Shown here: piece after piece, positions 34,561 through 43,044 of the stretch
Layout of the letters: every line of letters starts with the position of its first letter
How positions within the stretch are numbered: the stretch's first letter is position 1
DNA from: Oscillospiraceae bacterium
GTDB lineage: Bacteria; Bacillota; Clostridia; Oscillospirales; Oscillospiraceae
NCBI GenBank assembly: GCA_022800665.1
Contig: JAAWQS010000012.1
Span: 1-52,306, forward strand
Direction: 5' to 3'
DNA length: 52,306 nucleotides
Made by a program: the position numbers and the translations under genes
The notes under the pieces: generated by a model
Databases searched by the model: none
What the model was told of the DNA's origin: nothing
Seen by the model: only the letters and a program-made list of their open reading frames with translations

Positions 34561-35449
34561 GGAAATTCTGCTGGACGTGCGGCATCTGACCCACGTGTTC
34601 CCCCTGACCAAAAAAATTGCAGTCAAGGCGGTGGACGACGTGTCCTTCCAGCTGCGGCGGGGGGAGATTTTCGGTCTGGTGGGGGAGTCCGGCTCCGGGA
34701 AATCCACCGCGGCCCGCTGCGTCATGAACATATACCGGCCCTATGGCGGCAGTATTCTGTATAAAGGAATCGACACCTGCGACCCCAGAGCTTTCCGGGC
34801 CAACCGGCGGATGCTCCAGACCACCCGCCAGCTGATTTTTCAGGACTCCAACTCCAGCCTGAACCAGCGCATGACGGTGTGCGATATCATTTCCGAGCCG
34901 CTGAAGCTCCAAAAAATCACCCCGCCCCGCGGTTCCCTGCGGGCGGAGGCGGAATTCCAGATGTACTATGTGGGATTGGACGCCGGATGCCTGGACAAAT
35001 ACCCGGCAGAGCTGTCCGGCGGGCAGCGGCAGCGGGTGGCGATTGCACGGGCGTTGGCGATGGAGCCGGAGCTGCTGGTGGCGGACGAGCCGGTGGCATC
35101 CCTGGACGTGTCCATCCAGGCGCAGATTGTAAATCTCTTCAAGCACTTGCAGCAGGAGCACGGCTTTTCGTTCCTGTTTATTGCCCACGACCTGGCGATG
35201 GTAGAGTTCCTCTGTGACCGGGTGGGGGTCATGTACCGGGGCCGTCTGGTGGAGACTGCGCCCACAGCGGAGCTGTTTGCCCACCCCCGGCACCCCTATA
35301 CCCAGGCGCTGCTCTCGGCCATCCCTGTCCCGGACCCCAGGCGGGAGCGGAACAGGCGGCTGCTGGAGTTCCACGGGGAGTCCCTCTCCCTGGCCGGGGC
35401 GCTGGCGGAGGTCAGCCCCCAGCACTTTGTTTTGCAGGAGGAGGCGTAA
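34553..35449 (+). CDS. Peptide ABC transporter ATP-binding protein (DppF/OppF type)
   Basis: The second ATPase of the importer, 298 residues from the ATG at 34553, chosen because GGGAGGTGG lies just before it and the protein begins [18 protein letters not shown] as in the family. Walker A GESGSGKS is at 44-51. ELSGGQRQRVAIARAL and LLVADEPVASLDVS are the signature and Walker B. A short OppF tail (HPRHPYTQALLSAIPVPDPR) follows. It is translationally coupled to the preceding ATPase and lies 3 nt before the permease gene. Confidence 0.94.
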   Translation: MSEEILLDVRHLTHVFPLTKKIAVKAVDDVSFQLRRGEIFGLVGESGSGKSTAARCVMNIYRPYGGSILYKGIDTCDPRAFRANRRMLQTTRQLIFQDSNSSLNQRMTVCDIISEPLKLQKITPPRGSLRAEAEFQMYYVGLDAGCLDKYPAELSGGQRQRVAIARALAMEPELLVADEPVASLDVSIQAQIVNLFKHLQQEHGFSFLFIAHDLAMVEFLCDRVGVMYRGRLVETAPTAELFAHPRHPYTQALLSAIPVPDPRRERNRRLLEFHGESLSLAGALAEVSPQHFVLQEEA

Positions 35450-35452
35450 GCG

Positions 35453-36454
35453 GTGATGAAACGAAACAGAATGGTTTACTATGGGGAAAAGATTCTTGTG
35501 TTTATCCTCAGCGTATTTCTGCTGTCCCTGGCGGTATTCTATGTCTCCCGGCTGGCCCCCGGCGACCCGTTGGTGTCCTATTACGGCGACCGGGTGGAGA
35601 AAATGAGTCCCCAGGAGCGGGCGTGGGCGGAGGACAGGCTGGGTCTGAACGCCCCCATCCATGTCCAGTACGCCCGCTGGCTGCGGGACGCTTTTCAGGG
35701 GGATTTCGGAATCTCCTACAAATATAAAATGGACGTGGTGGAGGTAATCAGCGGCAGAATCGGAAACACCCTGCTGCTGGGCGGAACCGGTTTTCTGCTG
35801 ATCTTTGCGCTCTCCCTGCTGCTGGGCGTCCTGTGCGCCTGGTACGAGGACCGGCCCCTGGACCGGATTGTCTGCAAAATCGGCACCGCCGTCAGCTGTA
35901 TCCCGGAATTCTGGCTGGCGTTGGTGTTCATTCTTCTGTTTGCCGTTTCCCTGGGCTGGCTGCCCAGCTCCGGGGCCTATTCCGTGGGAAAGAGCGGGGA
36001 TTGGGGGGACCGGCTCCACCACCTGATCCTCCCCCTGAGCATTGTCGTAATCAATCACCTCTGGTATTACGCCTACATGGTCCGCAACCGGATTCTGGAG
36101 GAGGTCCGGGCGGATTACGTCCTGCTGGCCAAGTCCAAGGGGCTGACAAAAAAGCGGATCATGTTCCGCCATTGCCTGCGCAGCGCAATCCCATCCTATC
36201 TGAGCATTATGGCGGTCTCCGTTCCCCATGTGCTGGGGGGGACCTACATTGTAGAGGCGGTTTTCTCCTATCCAGGTTTGGGGACACTCTCCTATGAGAG
36301 CGCGCGGTACAAGGACTACAACCTGCTGATGCTGCTGTGTATTTTGTCCGGCGTGCTGGTCATCCTGTGCAGCATGGCGGCTCAGATTATCAATGAGCGG
36401 ATCGACCCCCGCGTCAGGGGACAGGAGGAGACTTCGGAGGTGACAAAGCTGTGA
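35453..36454 (+). CDS. Peptide ABC transporter permease (DppB type)
   Basis: First membrane subunit of the importer, 333 residues with about six helices. The N-terminal family motif is partly visible as SRLAPGDPLVSYYGDR. The cytoplasmic loop reads ADYVLLAKSKGLTKKRIMFRHCLRSAIP, the ATPase contact. The start is GTG (35453) with GGAGG 8 nt upstream, or the ATG three bases on; the sequence does not decide. The stop overlaps the next gene. Confidence 0.93.
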   Translation: MMKRNRMVYYGEKILVFILSVFLLSLAVFYVSRLAPGDPLVSYYGDRVEKMSPQERAWAEDRLGLNAPIHVQYARWLRDAFQGDFGISYKYKMDVVEVISGRIGNTLLLGGTGFLLIFALSLLLGVLCAWYEDRPLDRIVCKIGTAVSCIPEFWLALVFILLFAVSLGWLPSSGAYSVGKSGDWGDRLHHLILPLSIVVINHLWYYAYMVRNRILEEVRADYVLLAKSKGLTKKRIMFRHCLRSAIPSYLSIMAVSVPHVLGGTYIVEAVFSYPGLGTLSYESARYKDYNLLMLLCILSGVLVILCSMAAQIINERIDPRVRGQEETSEVTKL

Positions 36455-37332
36455 GCAATAGGTTTGAAGTGGTTGGCATCCGGCCCCTGCCGGAACAGCC
36501 GGTCCAAAAAGAGAAGTGGTACCGGGGCAAGCCCCTGTTTTCCGCCGCCCTGCTGGCGTTGATCGTCCTCGGCTGTCTGGGCTGCCGCCTGCTGATAACT
36601 GTGGACCCCACATATATGGATTTGAGCCGCTGCAGCGTCCCGCCCAGCCGGCAGTTCCTCTTCGGTACGGACACGATGGGCCGGGATATCTTTTCCATGA
36701 TCTGGTACGGCGGACGGCTGTCCCTGTTCATTGGCCTGGCCGCCACGGCGATTTCCACAGCAATTGCCATTCTCTTCGGCGCGGCCAGCGGCTGTGCGCC
36801 CAACTGGCTGGATGCGCTGCTGATGCGCCTGACGGAAATTTTGCTCAGCATACCGGGACTGCTTCTGATTGTGCTGCTCCAGGCGATTCTGGGCAGGGCC
36901 AATGTGCTGAGTATTTCCCTGGTCATCGGCGTCACCGGCTGGACCGGTATGGCGAAGATTATCCGCACGGAGGTACGGCAGATTCGCAGCAGCGAGTATG
37001 TGCTGGCGTCGCGGTGTATGGGGGGCGGCTTCTTCCACATCCTCTGGCGGCATCTGACCCCCAACTTTGTCTCGTCCATCATGTTCATGGTGGTGATGAA
37101 CGTGCGCACAGCTATTGCGGCGGAATCCACCCTCAGCTTTATGGGTATCGGCCTGCCGCTGGAGGTGGTTACATGGGGGAGTATGCTCTCCCTGTCGGAA
37201 AAGGCCCTGCTGTCCAGGGCCTGGTGGATTATTTTGATACCGGGTTTGTTCCTGGTCGTGACGCTGCTGTGTATTACCAGCCTCGGCAATTATCTGCGCA
37301 AGACGGTGAACCGGAAGCAGAGCAATCTGTAA
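36451..37332 (+). CDS. Peptide ABC transporter permease (DppC type)
   Basis: Second membrane subunit of the importer, 293 residues. FGTDTMGRDIFSMIWYGGRLSLFIG is the typical DppC/OppC N-terminal region, and RSSEYVLASRCMGGGFFHILWRHL the ATPase-contact loop. The GTG start overlaps the previous stop (GTGA), with GGAGG 9 nt upstream. It ends the operon. The hairpin at 37337-37358 lies immediately beyond. Confidence 0.93.
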   Translation: MSNRFEVVGIRPLPEQPVQKEKWYRGKPLFSAALLALIVLGCLGCRLLITVDPTYMDLSRCSVPPSRQFLFGTDTMGRDIFSMIWYGGRLSLFIGLAATAISTAIAILFGAASGCAPNWLDALLMRLTEILLSIPGLLLIVLLQAILGRANVLSISLVIGVTGWTGMAKIIRTEVRQIRSSEYVLASRCMGGGFFHILWRHLTPNFVSSIMFMVVMNVRTAIAAESTLSFMGIGLPLEVVTWGSMLSLSEKALLSRAWWIILIPGLFLVVTLLCITSLGNYLRKTVNRKQSNL

Positions 37333-37358
37333 AAGAGGGGCGGATCAGAATCCGCCCC
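37328..37358 (-). terminator. Terminator of the DUF975 gene, shared with the peptide operon
   Basis: GGGGCGGAT (37337-37345) and ATCCGCCCC (37350-37358) pair perfectly around CAGA. Read on the minus strand TCTTTT follows, so it fits the leftward gene best. That gene's TGA lies inside the hairpin. The plus strand has no T run. Confidence 0.7.
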
Positions 37359-38124
37359 AGGGTTCCGGCTGGTTCATCCGCCGCTGTCCCTCCTCGAAAT
37401 AGGCCAGGTCGCACAGGGTCATGTAGGACATCACCCACACCTGGACGGCAATGGGCGTCAGAATAGCCAGGGGATACAGGCCCACCCAGCTGAGGAAATT
37501 GGACAGAATGTCCGGAAGCAGGACCCACCCCAGGAAGCTCAGATCCAGAACAAACAGCTGCCCCTTCATACCGCTGGTCTGCCGGCAGCTGAGCCGGATG
37601 GCTTCGCTGGCGGAGAGGCTGGGATTGACCAGAATGTTGTAATAGGCGAAGCGGTAGCGGTACATGGCGATTAGGCCGGGGACGAAGAACAGCAGCATCC
37701 AGAGGAATGTCTTCACGGTCATTTGAATGCCGCACCAGATCAGCTTTCCGGATGCCGTCAGGCCGTCCAGCAGGGTGGAGTACGGCATATGGATTCCCCG
37801 CCGGATGCCGATGCAGTAGCTGTAATAACCGCCGTAAAGGATGATGGTCAGAAGTTCGGTCAGTATGAGGAAAAAGCTGGACCATGGCGAGCCGGGGAGC
37901 TGGACCGCCTTTGGCAGAGCCTCCAGATTGCCCTGCATCAGTTCGGCCATATACGCGGCGTTGTACTCGTAGGTGTAGAACAGAGAGCCATACTCTACCA
38001 GGTCGGACACCCGGTCCAGCAGGAAGACAATCAGTATCACAATGGCCGTCATCACAAAAGGCGAGACGCGGGCGGTACCGAGCAGCTGCCGGGCGTCCGC
38101 TTTTATCGTTTTCCGGTTGAGCAT
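37345..38124 (-). CDS. DUF975-family membrane protein
   Basis: A 259-residue integral membrane protein with about five or six hydrophobic segments. It begins MLNRKTIKADARQLL, the N-terminal form of DUF975 proteins of Bacillota, and has the late stretch YYNILVNPSLSASEAIRLSCRQTSGMKGQLFVLDLSFLGW that typifies the family. Function is unknown. The ATG at 38124 follows GGAGG by 8 nt; an in-frame TTG at 38139 overlaps that site. It is divergent from the zinc-ribbon gene with touching -35 boxes. Confidence 0.85.
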   Translation of the reverse strand: MLNRKTIKADARQLLGTARVSPFVMTAIVILIVFLLDRVSDLVEYGSLFYTYEYNAAYMAELMQGNLEALPKAVQLPGSPWSSFFLILTELLTIILYGGYYSYCIGIRRGIHMPYSTLLDGLTASGKLIWCGIQMTVKTFLWMLLFFVPGLIAMYRYRFAYYNILVNPSLSASEAIRLSCRQTSGMKGQLFVLDLSFLGWVLLPDILSNFLSWVGLYPLAILTPIAVQVWVMSYMTLCDLAYFEEGQRRMNQPEPWGGF

Positions 38125-38168
38125 AGGGAGGACCTCCAAACATGTTATATTTTGTCATTCTTTTCCCT

Positions 38169-38197
38169 ATCATAGCACGGCGGCGGTCAAATTGCAA
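38169..38197 (-). promoter_or_regulatory. Promoter of the DUF975 gene
   Basis: Minus strand TTGCAA (38197-38192), 17 nt ending TGC, TATGAT (38174-38169). The -35 box abuts that of the divergent promoter. Confidence 0.65.
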
Positions 38198-38226
38198 TTG
38201 AAATATAGAGGGCGATGTGGTATAGT
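38198..38226 (+). promoter_or_regulatory. Promoter of the zinc-ribbon/NhaC/CDF operon
   Basis: TTGAAA (38198-38203), 17 nt ending TGG, TATAGT (38221-38226): an extended -10 promoter about 34 nt before the start. No space is left between the two -35 boxes, so the two promoters should compete for polymerase. Confidence 0.65.
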
Positions 38227-38259
38227 ACCGTTAAAATGTCTCCGAAAGGGAGGATGTCT

Positions 38260-38859
38260 ATGCCGGAGGAAAAGAGGGCGATTGGATATATCTGCCCGGA
38301 TTGTGGAAAACCCGTCTATGGGGAGCGGACCATATTTGCCCTGTGCGCAGCGGCGGCGGGGCTGGTGTGCGCGTGCGGACGCAGTGAGCTGACCATGGAG
38401 CCCTGTGGGGATGCGTACCGGATCACGGTACCCTGCGGCGTGTGCGGCGGAGAGCACCGGGCGGAGGTCCCTGCGTCCCGCGTGCTGGAGGGTCCGGGAA
38501 TCGGGCTGGCCTGCCCGGACAGCCGCCAGCTGTGCTGTTATATCGGCGATGCGTACCGGGTGCAGCAGGCAATGCGGGAGCTGGAAATCGCCGTGGAGAA
38601 ACGGAAGGAGCGTCCCGATGATCCGTTCACGGATCACACCATTATGTACGAAATTCTCTCCGAACTGCGGGACATCGCCGCCCGGAACGGCATATCCTGT
38701 ACCTGTGGAGCCAAAGGCTGCGCCATGGAGGTGCAGGGCGCAGCGGTAGAGCTGGTCTGCACCGGCTGCGGGGGCCGCCTGCGCCTCCCGGCGGCGACGG
38801 ACGAGGATCTGGACCGCCTGTGCTGTCAGTACACCCTGACCATTCATGGGAGGCGGTAG
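38260..38859 (+). CDS. Cysteine-rich zinc-ribbon-like hypothetical protein
   Basis: A 199-residue cytoplasmic protein that I do not recognise. Cysteine clusters recur: CPDC (N-terminus), CACG, CGVCGGEH, CTCGAKGC and CTGCGG, spaced like two or more zinc ribbons. Between them lies a charged helical stretch (MRELEIAVEKRKERPDDPF). The start at 38260 is set by GGGAGG 6 nt upstream. It heads an operon with a sodium/proton antiporter and a metal exporter, so binding or sensing of a metal is plausible but unproven. Confidence 0.7.
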   Translation: MPEEKRAIGYICPDCGKPVYGERTIFALCAAAAGLVCACGRSELTMEPCGDAYRITVPCGVCGGEHRAEVPASRVLEGPGIGLACPDSRQLCCYIGDAYRVQQAMRELEIAVEKRKERPDDPFTDHTIMYEILSELRDIAARNGISCTCGAKGCAMEVQGAAVELVCTGCGGRLRLPAATDEDLDRLCCQYTLTIHGRR

Positions 38860-38860
38860 C

Positions 38861-40189
38861 GTGTTGACGGCAAGTTTTATCCTGTTTTTTGTGATGGTTG
38901 TCGCCGCTCTGGCGTCGGGACTGTCGGTGGCCTGGGCGCTGCTGGGCGGGCTGGTTCTGTTCTGGCTGCTGGGACTGCGCCAGGGCTTCAGCAGCCGGAC
39001 GCTGTGGGAGATGGCCTGGAACAAGTGTAAAAAATCCCTGATTGTGGTGACGGTCATTGCCCTGATCGGCGTCATCACCGGCCTGTGGCGTATGAGCGGC
39101 GCCATTGCCTACTGCATTGTAAAGGGTGTGGAGCTGGTGACGCCCCGGCTGTTTCTGGTGGTTGCCTTTCTGTTGTGCGCCGCCCTCAGCTACGTGCTGG
39201 GTACATCCTACGGCGTGAGCAGCACCATGGGCGTGATTCTTATGGCTCTGGCCCGGTCCGGGGGCGTCAGCCCGGTGGTGACGGCAGGGGCGGTGCTCTC
39301 CGGCGTCTACTTCGGGGACCGGTGCAGTCCCGCCTCCTCTGCCGCCAGCCTGGTGGCCGCGGTGACGGAAACCGATCTGTACCGCAACGTGCGGCAGATG
39401 CTGCGCACGGGCCTGCTGCCCACGCTGCTGGCGCTGGCCCTGTACACGCTGCTGAGCTTCCTCCACCCCATTACGGGCCTGGACAGCGGGGCGCTGTCCG
39501 CGTTGACGGACAACTTCGTCATGAGCTGGACCGCCCTGCTGCCGGCGGTGGTGATGTTTGTGCTGCCGCTGTTCAAGGCCCCGATCAAGGCCGCTATGGG
39601 AGCCAGCATCGCCGTAGCGGCGGTTCTGGGCATAGCGGTGCAGGGATTCTCCCTGACGGAAGTGGCGCAGGCCGCGTGGAGCGGGTACCATCCCCAGGAC
39701 CCGAAGCTGGCGGCGGTACTGGACGGCGGCGGCGTGACCAGCATGGCGTCCAGCTATGTCATTGTTCTGCTGACGGGCCTGTATTCCGGCATCCTGGAGG
39801 GGACTGGGAACCTGCGCCCCCTCAGCGGCAGGGCGGAGGCTCTGGCGGCGCGGATTGGACGGTTTCCGGCTATGATTGCAGTATCCACCCTGTGCGCGGC
39901 GGCGCTGTGCAACCAGGCAGTGACCAGTATGATGGGCGAGCAGCTGCTGGGCCGCGCCTACGACAGCCGGGAGGAGCTGGCGATGGATATCGAGAACTCC
40001 GGCATCATGATTGCCGGACTGATTCCCTGGTCCATCGCGTGCAGTATCCCCCTGACTATGCTGGGCGCGGACATTCGGGCGCTGCCCTACGCGGCGCTGC
40101 TGTGGCTGACGCCGCTGTGCTACCTATTCACCAAGCGGCATTTTTATCCGGAAAAAGGGCTGCAAATATCAAATGAGGTAGAATCATGA
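38861..40189 (+). CDS. NhaC-type Na+/H+ antiporter
   Basis: A 442-residue membrane protein with about eleven or twelve helices. It resembles the NhaC branch of the ion transporter superfamily, which exchanges sodium (or organic acids and amines) for protons. Family marks include GTSYGVSSTMGVILMAL, SGVYFGDRCSPASSAASLVAA and NSGIMIAGLIPWSIACS. I chose the GTG at 38861 because GGGAGG (inside the end of the previous gene) lies 8 nt upstream. An upstream in-frame ATG overlaps the binding site. The actual ion is uncertain. Its end overlaps the CDF gene by ATGA. Confidence 0.85.
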   Translation: MLTASFILFFVMVVAALASGLSVAWALLGGLVLFWLLGLRQGFSSRTLWEMAWNKCKKSLIVVTVIALIGVITGLWRMSGAIAYCIVKGVELVTPRLFLVVAFLLCAALSYVLGTSYGVSSTMGVILMALARSGGVSPVVTAGAVLSGVYFGDRCSPASSAASLVAAVTETDLYRNVRQMLRTGLLPTLLALALYTLLSFLHPITGLDSGALSALTDNFVMSWTALLPAVVMFVLPLFKAPIKAAMGASIAVAAVLGIAVQGFSLTEVAQAAWSGYHPQDPKLAAVLDGGGVTSMASSYVIVLLTGLYSGILEGTGNLRPLSGRAEALAARIGRFPAMIAVSTLCAAALCNQAVTSMMGEQLLGRAYDSREELAMDIENSGIMIAGLIPWSIACSIPLTMLGADIRALPYAALLWLTPLCYLFTKRHFYPEKGLQISNEVES

Positions 40190-41352
40190 TCCAATTTTTG
40201 TCCCGGCTCTTGATTCGGGACCGCGACAATATCACAGACCCCGCTGTCCGGCGTGCGTATGGTATGCTGTGCGGCTGTGTGGGCGTTGCCCTGAATTGCC
40301 TGTTGTTTCTGGGGAAGCTGCTGGCGGGCCTGATCAGCGGCTCCATCGCCGTGACGGCGGATGCGCTGAACAATCTCTCCGACGCCGGCTCCTCCATTGT
40401 CACCCTGCTGGGGTTCAAGCTGGCCGCGCAAGCCCCCGACAAAAGCCATCCCTTTGGTCACGGGCGTTTGGAATACGTCTCCGGCCTTGTGGTGTCCATG
40501 CTGATTATTTTGATGGGTGTGGAGCTGGGCAAGTCCTCCATTGACAAAATTTTTCACCCCCAGGCGGTGGAGTTTACCCCCCTGGTGGGCGTGATTCTGG
40601 CGGCGTCCATCGGCGTGAAGGTCTATATGGCCTGCTACAACCGCTCCATCGGACGGCAGATTTCCTCCAGCGCCATGTCCGCCGCCGCCATGGACAGCCT
40701 CAGCGACTGTCTGGCGACAGCGGCGGTGCTGCTGGGCGGACTGGCGGGCCGGTTCTGGAACGTACCGGTGGACGGCTGGTGCGGTACGGCGGTGGCGGCG
40801 TTCATTCTCTGGTCCGGCGTCAGGGCGGCAAAGGAGACCATCGACCCCCTGCTGGGCCAGCCGCCCTCGGCATCGTTTGTCCAGGCAGTGGAGGATTTGG
40901 TGCTGTCCCATCCGGAGATTATTGGCGTCCATGACCTGATCGTCCACGACTACGGTCCCGGACGGCGGATGCTCTCCCTCCACGCAGAGGTCCCGGCAGG
41001 CGGCGACTTTGTGGAGCTCCACGACGTGGTGGACGAGGCGGAACGGGAGCTGAGCGCATCTATGGGATGCCTGGCAACCATCCACATGGACCCGGTGGTC
41101 AATGACGGCGGCGTGACTGCGGAGACCAGGGAGCGGGTATTGGCCCTGGTACGGCTGATTGACCCGGAGATTACCATTCACGACTTCCGGATTGTGCCGG
41201 GACCGGCCCGTACAAAGCTGCTGTTTGACGCGGTGGTGCCGTATCGGTGCGCACTGTCGGACCAGGAGGTCAGCAGCCGGATTGCGTCCGGCGTGCAGAC
41301 CCTGGACGCAGGCTGGTCGGCGGTGGTCCATGTGGAAAAAGGGTATGTGTAA
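40186..41352 (+). CDS. Cation diffusion facilitator, probably Mn2+-type
   Basis: A 388-residue proton-coupled divalent metal exporter with six helices and a long C-terminal cytoplasmic part. Helix 2 carries ADALNNLSDAGSS and helix 5 AMDSLSDC, so the membrane metal site reads Asn-Asp-Asp-Asp. That set is known from manganese-exporting CDF proteins such as MntE, whereas zinc exporters have His or a further Asp. HPFGHGRLEYVSG is the family loop after helix 2. The C-terminus is longer than usual and includes a second ferredoxin-like stretch (EITIHDFRIVPGPARTKLLF). Metal identity is inference. It is translationally coupled to the NhaC gene. Confidence 0.9.
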   Translation: MIQFLSRLLIRDRDNITDPAVRRAYGMLCGCVGVALNCLLFLGKLLAGLISGSIAVTADALNNLSDAGSSIVTLLGFKLAAQAPDKSHPFGHGRLEYVSGLVVSMLIILMGVELGKSSIDKIFHPQAVEFTPLVGVILAASIGVKVYMACYNRSIGRQISSSAMSAAAMDSLSDCLATAAVLLGGLAGRFWNVPVDGWCGTAVAAFILWSGVRAAKETIDPLLGQPPSASFVQAVEDLVLSHPEIIGVHDLIVHDYGPGRRMLSLHAEVPAGGDFVELHDVVDEAERELSASMGCLATIHMDPVVNDGGVTAETRERVLALVRLIDPEITIHDFRIVPGPARTKLLFDAVVPYRCALSDQEVSSRIASGVQTLDAGWSAVVHVEKGYV

Positions 41353-41369
41353 GACCGCGGAACATGCAG

Positions 41370-41400
41370 AAAAGCCTCCGGTTTGGCCGGAGGTTTTCCC
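41370..41400 (+). terminator. Terminator of the NhaC-CDF operon
   Basis: AAAGCCTCCGG (41371-41381) pairs with CCGGAGGTTTT (41387-41397) around TTTGG, with a G-U at the base of the GC stem. Confidence 0.85.
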
Positions 41401-41452
41401 TTTAAGGACCGCCGCCGGATATGGTCCGGGACAAATCAGCAGGATTTTACAC

Positions 41453-41481
41453 TTGCGCTATGCACAAAAATGCTGTAGAAT
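41453..41481 (+). promoter_or_regulatory. Promoter of mgtE
   Basis: TTGCGC (41453-41458), 17 nt, TAGAAT (41476-41481). The leader is only about 33 nt, so no magnesium riboswitch precedes mgtE. Confidence 0.6.
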
Positions 41482-41520
41482 GAAAGGATAGAATTCTGCG
41501 TACCGGGAGGAGGCTGCAGC

Positions 41521-42900
41521 ATGATTGAACTGGAAAACGGCGTATTTATGGAACAAGTGGAGGACCTCTCCCGGAAAAAGCTCTGGCCGGATGTGCGGGA
41601 TATGCTGCTGCTGCTGGAACCGGCGGATATTGCGGCTATTCTGGCGGAGGTATCTGTGGACCGGCTGCCCCTGCTCTACCGCCTGCTGCCGAAGGAGCTG
41701 GCGGCGGAGGTGTTCGTGGAGATGGAGGCCGAGGAGCAGGAGCTTCTGATTAAGGGGTTCTCCGACACGGAGCTGAAAGAGGTGCTGGACGAGCTGTATG
41801 TGGACGACACCGTGGACCTGATCGAAGAGATGCCCGCCACAGTGGTCAAGCGCATCCTCAAGCACACGGACCCGGAGACCCGCAAGAGCGTCAACGAAAT
41901 TCTCAACTATCCGGAGGACTCTGCGGGGTCCATTATGACCACCGAGTTTGTGGACCTGAAGCGGGACATGACTGTGGCGGACGCACTAAAGCGCATCCGC
42001 CGCACCGGCGTGGACAAGGAGACCATCAACATCTGCTATGTCACGGACCCCAGCCGCCATCTGCTGGGTCTGGTCTCGATCCGCACCCTGCTGCTGTCCG
42101 ATGAGGACGACGTCATTGAGGAGATCATGGAGACCAACTATATCTCCGCCTCCACCATGGACGACCGGGAGGATGTGGCCCAGGGGCTGAAGAAATACGA
42201 CTTTCTGGCCCTGCCGGTGGTGGACAAGGAGAGCCGTCTGGTGGGCATCGTCACCATTGACGACGCCATCGACGTCATGGAGGAGGAGGCTACGGAGGAC
42301 TTTGAGCTGATGGCCGGTATGTCGCCGTCGGACAAACCGTATCTGCGCACAGGCGTGGTGGAGACGGTGAAAAGCCGTATTCCGTGGCTGCTGCTGCTGA
42401 TGCTGTCGGCCACCTTCACAGGCATCGTGATTGCCAGTTTTGAGGACAAGCTGGCGGTGTGCTCGGTGCTGATCGGGTTTATCCCCATGCTGATGGGGAC
42501 CGGGGGCAACTGCGGCAACCAGAGCAGCGTGGCGGTCATCCGCGGGCTGAGCCTGGACGAGATTGATTTTGACGACATCTTCCGGGTGGCCTGGAAGGAG
42601 GCACGGGTGGCGGCGGTGTGCGGAGGACTGCTGTCCGGCGCCAATTTTGTCAAGCTGATCCTGGTGGACCGCTGGCTCATGGGCAACAGCGAGGTGACGG
42701 TCATGGTGGCCCTGGCTATCTGTCTGACCCTGGTGTGTACCGTGTTCTGCGCAAAGGTGGTGGGGGCGATGCTCCCCCTGCTGGCGGAGCGGGTGGGGCT
42801 GGACCCGGCGGTGCTGGCCGCGCCCTTTATCAGCACCATTGTGGATGTGCTGAGCCTGCTGATCTATTTCCGGTTTGCGTCGCTGCTGCTGGGATTGTAG
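41521..42900 (+). CDS. mgtE: Magnesium transporter MgtE
   Basis: A Mg2+-gated magnesium channel of 459 residues. The N domain (about 1-130) of helical repeats is followed by two CBS domains (starting PEDSAGSIMTTEF, then ETNYISASTMDDREDV) and a five-helix membrane domain with the signature GTGGNCGNQSSVAVIRG. Together these form the intracellular Mg2+ sensor and pore of the family. The binding site GGAGG lies 9 nt before the ATG. It is monocistronic between two terminators. A cobalt or other ion role is possible but less likely. Confidence 0.96.
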   Translation: MIELENGVFMEQVEDLSRKKLWPDVRDMLLLLEPADIAAILAEVSVDRLPLLYRLLPKELAAEVFVEMEAEEQELLIKGFSDTELKEVLDELYVDDTVDLIEEMPATVVKRILKHTDPETRKSVNEILNYPEDSAGSIMTTEFVDLKRDMTVADALKRIRRTGVDKETINICYVTDPSRHLLGLVSIRTLLLSDEDDVIEEIMETNYISASTMDDREDVAQGLKKYDFLALPVVDKESRLVGIVTIDDAIDVMEEEATEDFELMAGMSPSDKPYLRTGVVETVKSRIPWLLLLMLSATFTGIVIASFEDKLAVCSVLIGFIPMLMGTGGNCGNQSSVAVIRGLSLDEIDFDDIFRVAWKEARVAAVCGGLLSGANFVKLILVDRWLMGNSEVTVMVALAICLTLVCTVFCAKVVGAMLPLLAERVGLDPAVLAAPFISTIVDVLSLLIYFRFASLLLGL

Positions 42901-42914
42901 CGCGGAAAAGCAAA

Positions 42915-42951
42915 ACTGCCGGACTGGAAATGGTCCGGCAGTGGTTTTTTT
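42915..42951 (+). terminator. Terminator of mgtE
   Basis: ACTGCCGGAC (42915-42924) pairs with GTCCGGCAGT (42933-42942) around an 8-nt loop. GGTTTTTTTG follows. Confidence 0.9.
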
Positions 42952-42965
42952 GTGCCATATTATGT

Positions 42966-42994
42966 TTGTCAGACGCTGGAAAACGTGGTATACT
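42966..42994 (+). promoter_or_regulatory. Promoter of the activase-module operon
   Basis: TTGTCA (42966-42971), 17 nt ending TGG, TATACT (42989-42994): a strong extended -10 promoter about 50 nt before the first gene. Confidence 0.75.
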
Positions 42995-43044
42995 ACCTAG
43001 ACAACCATTTTTTCACTGCATCATGCATAAGAGGAGAATCATAC

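Noticed and set aside
41401-41520. Magnesium (M-box) riboswitch before mgtE
   Set aside because: The promoter leaves a leader of about 33 nt, and no M-box sequence is present.
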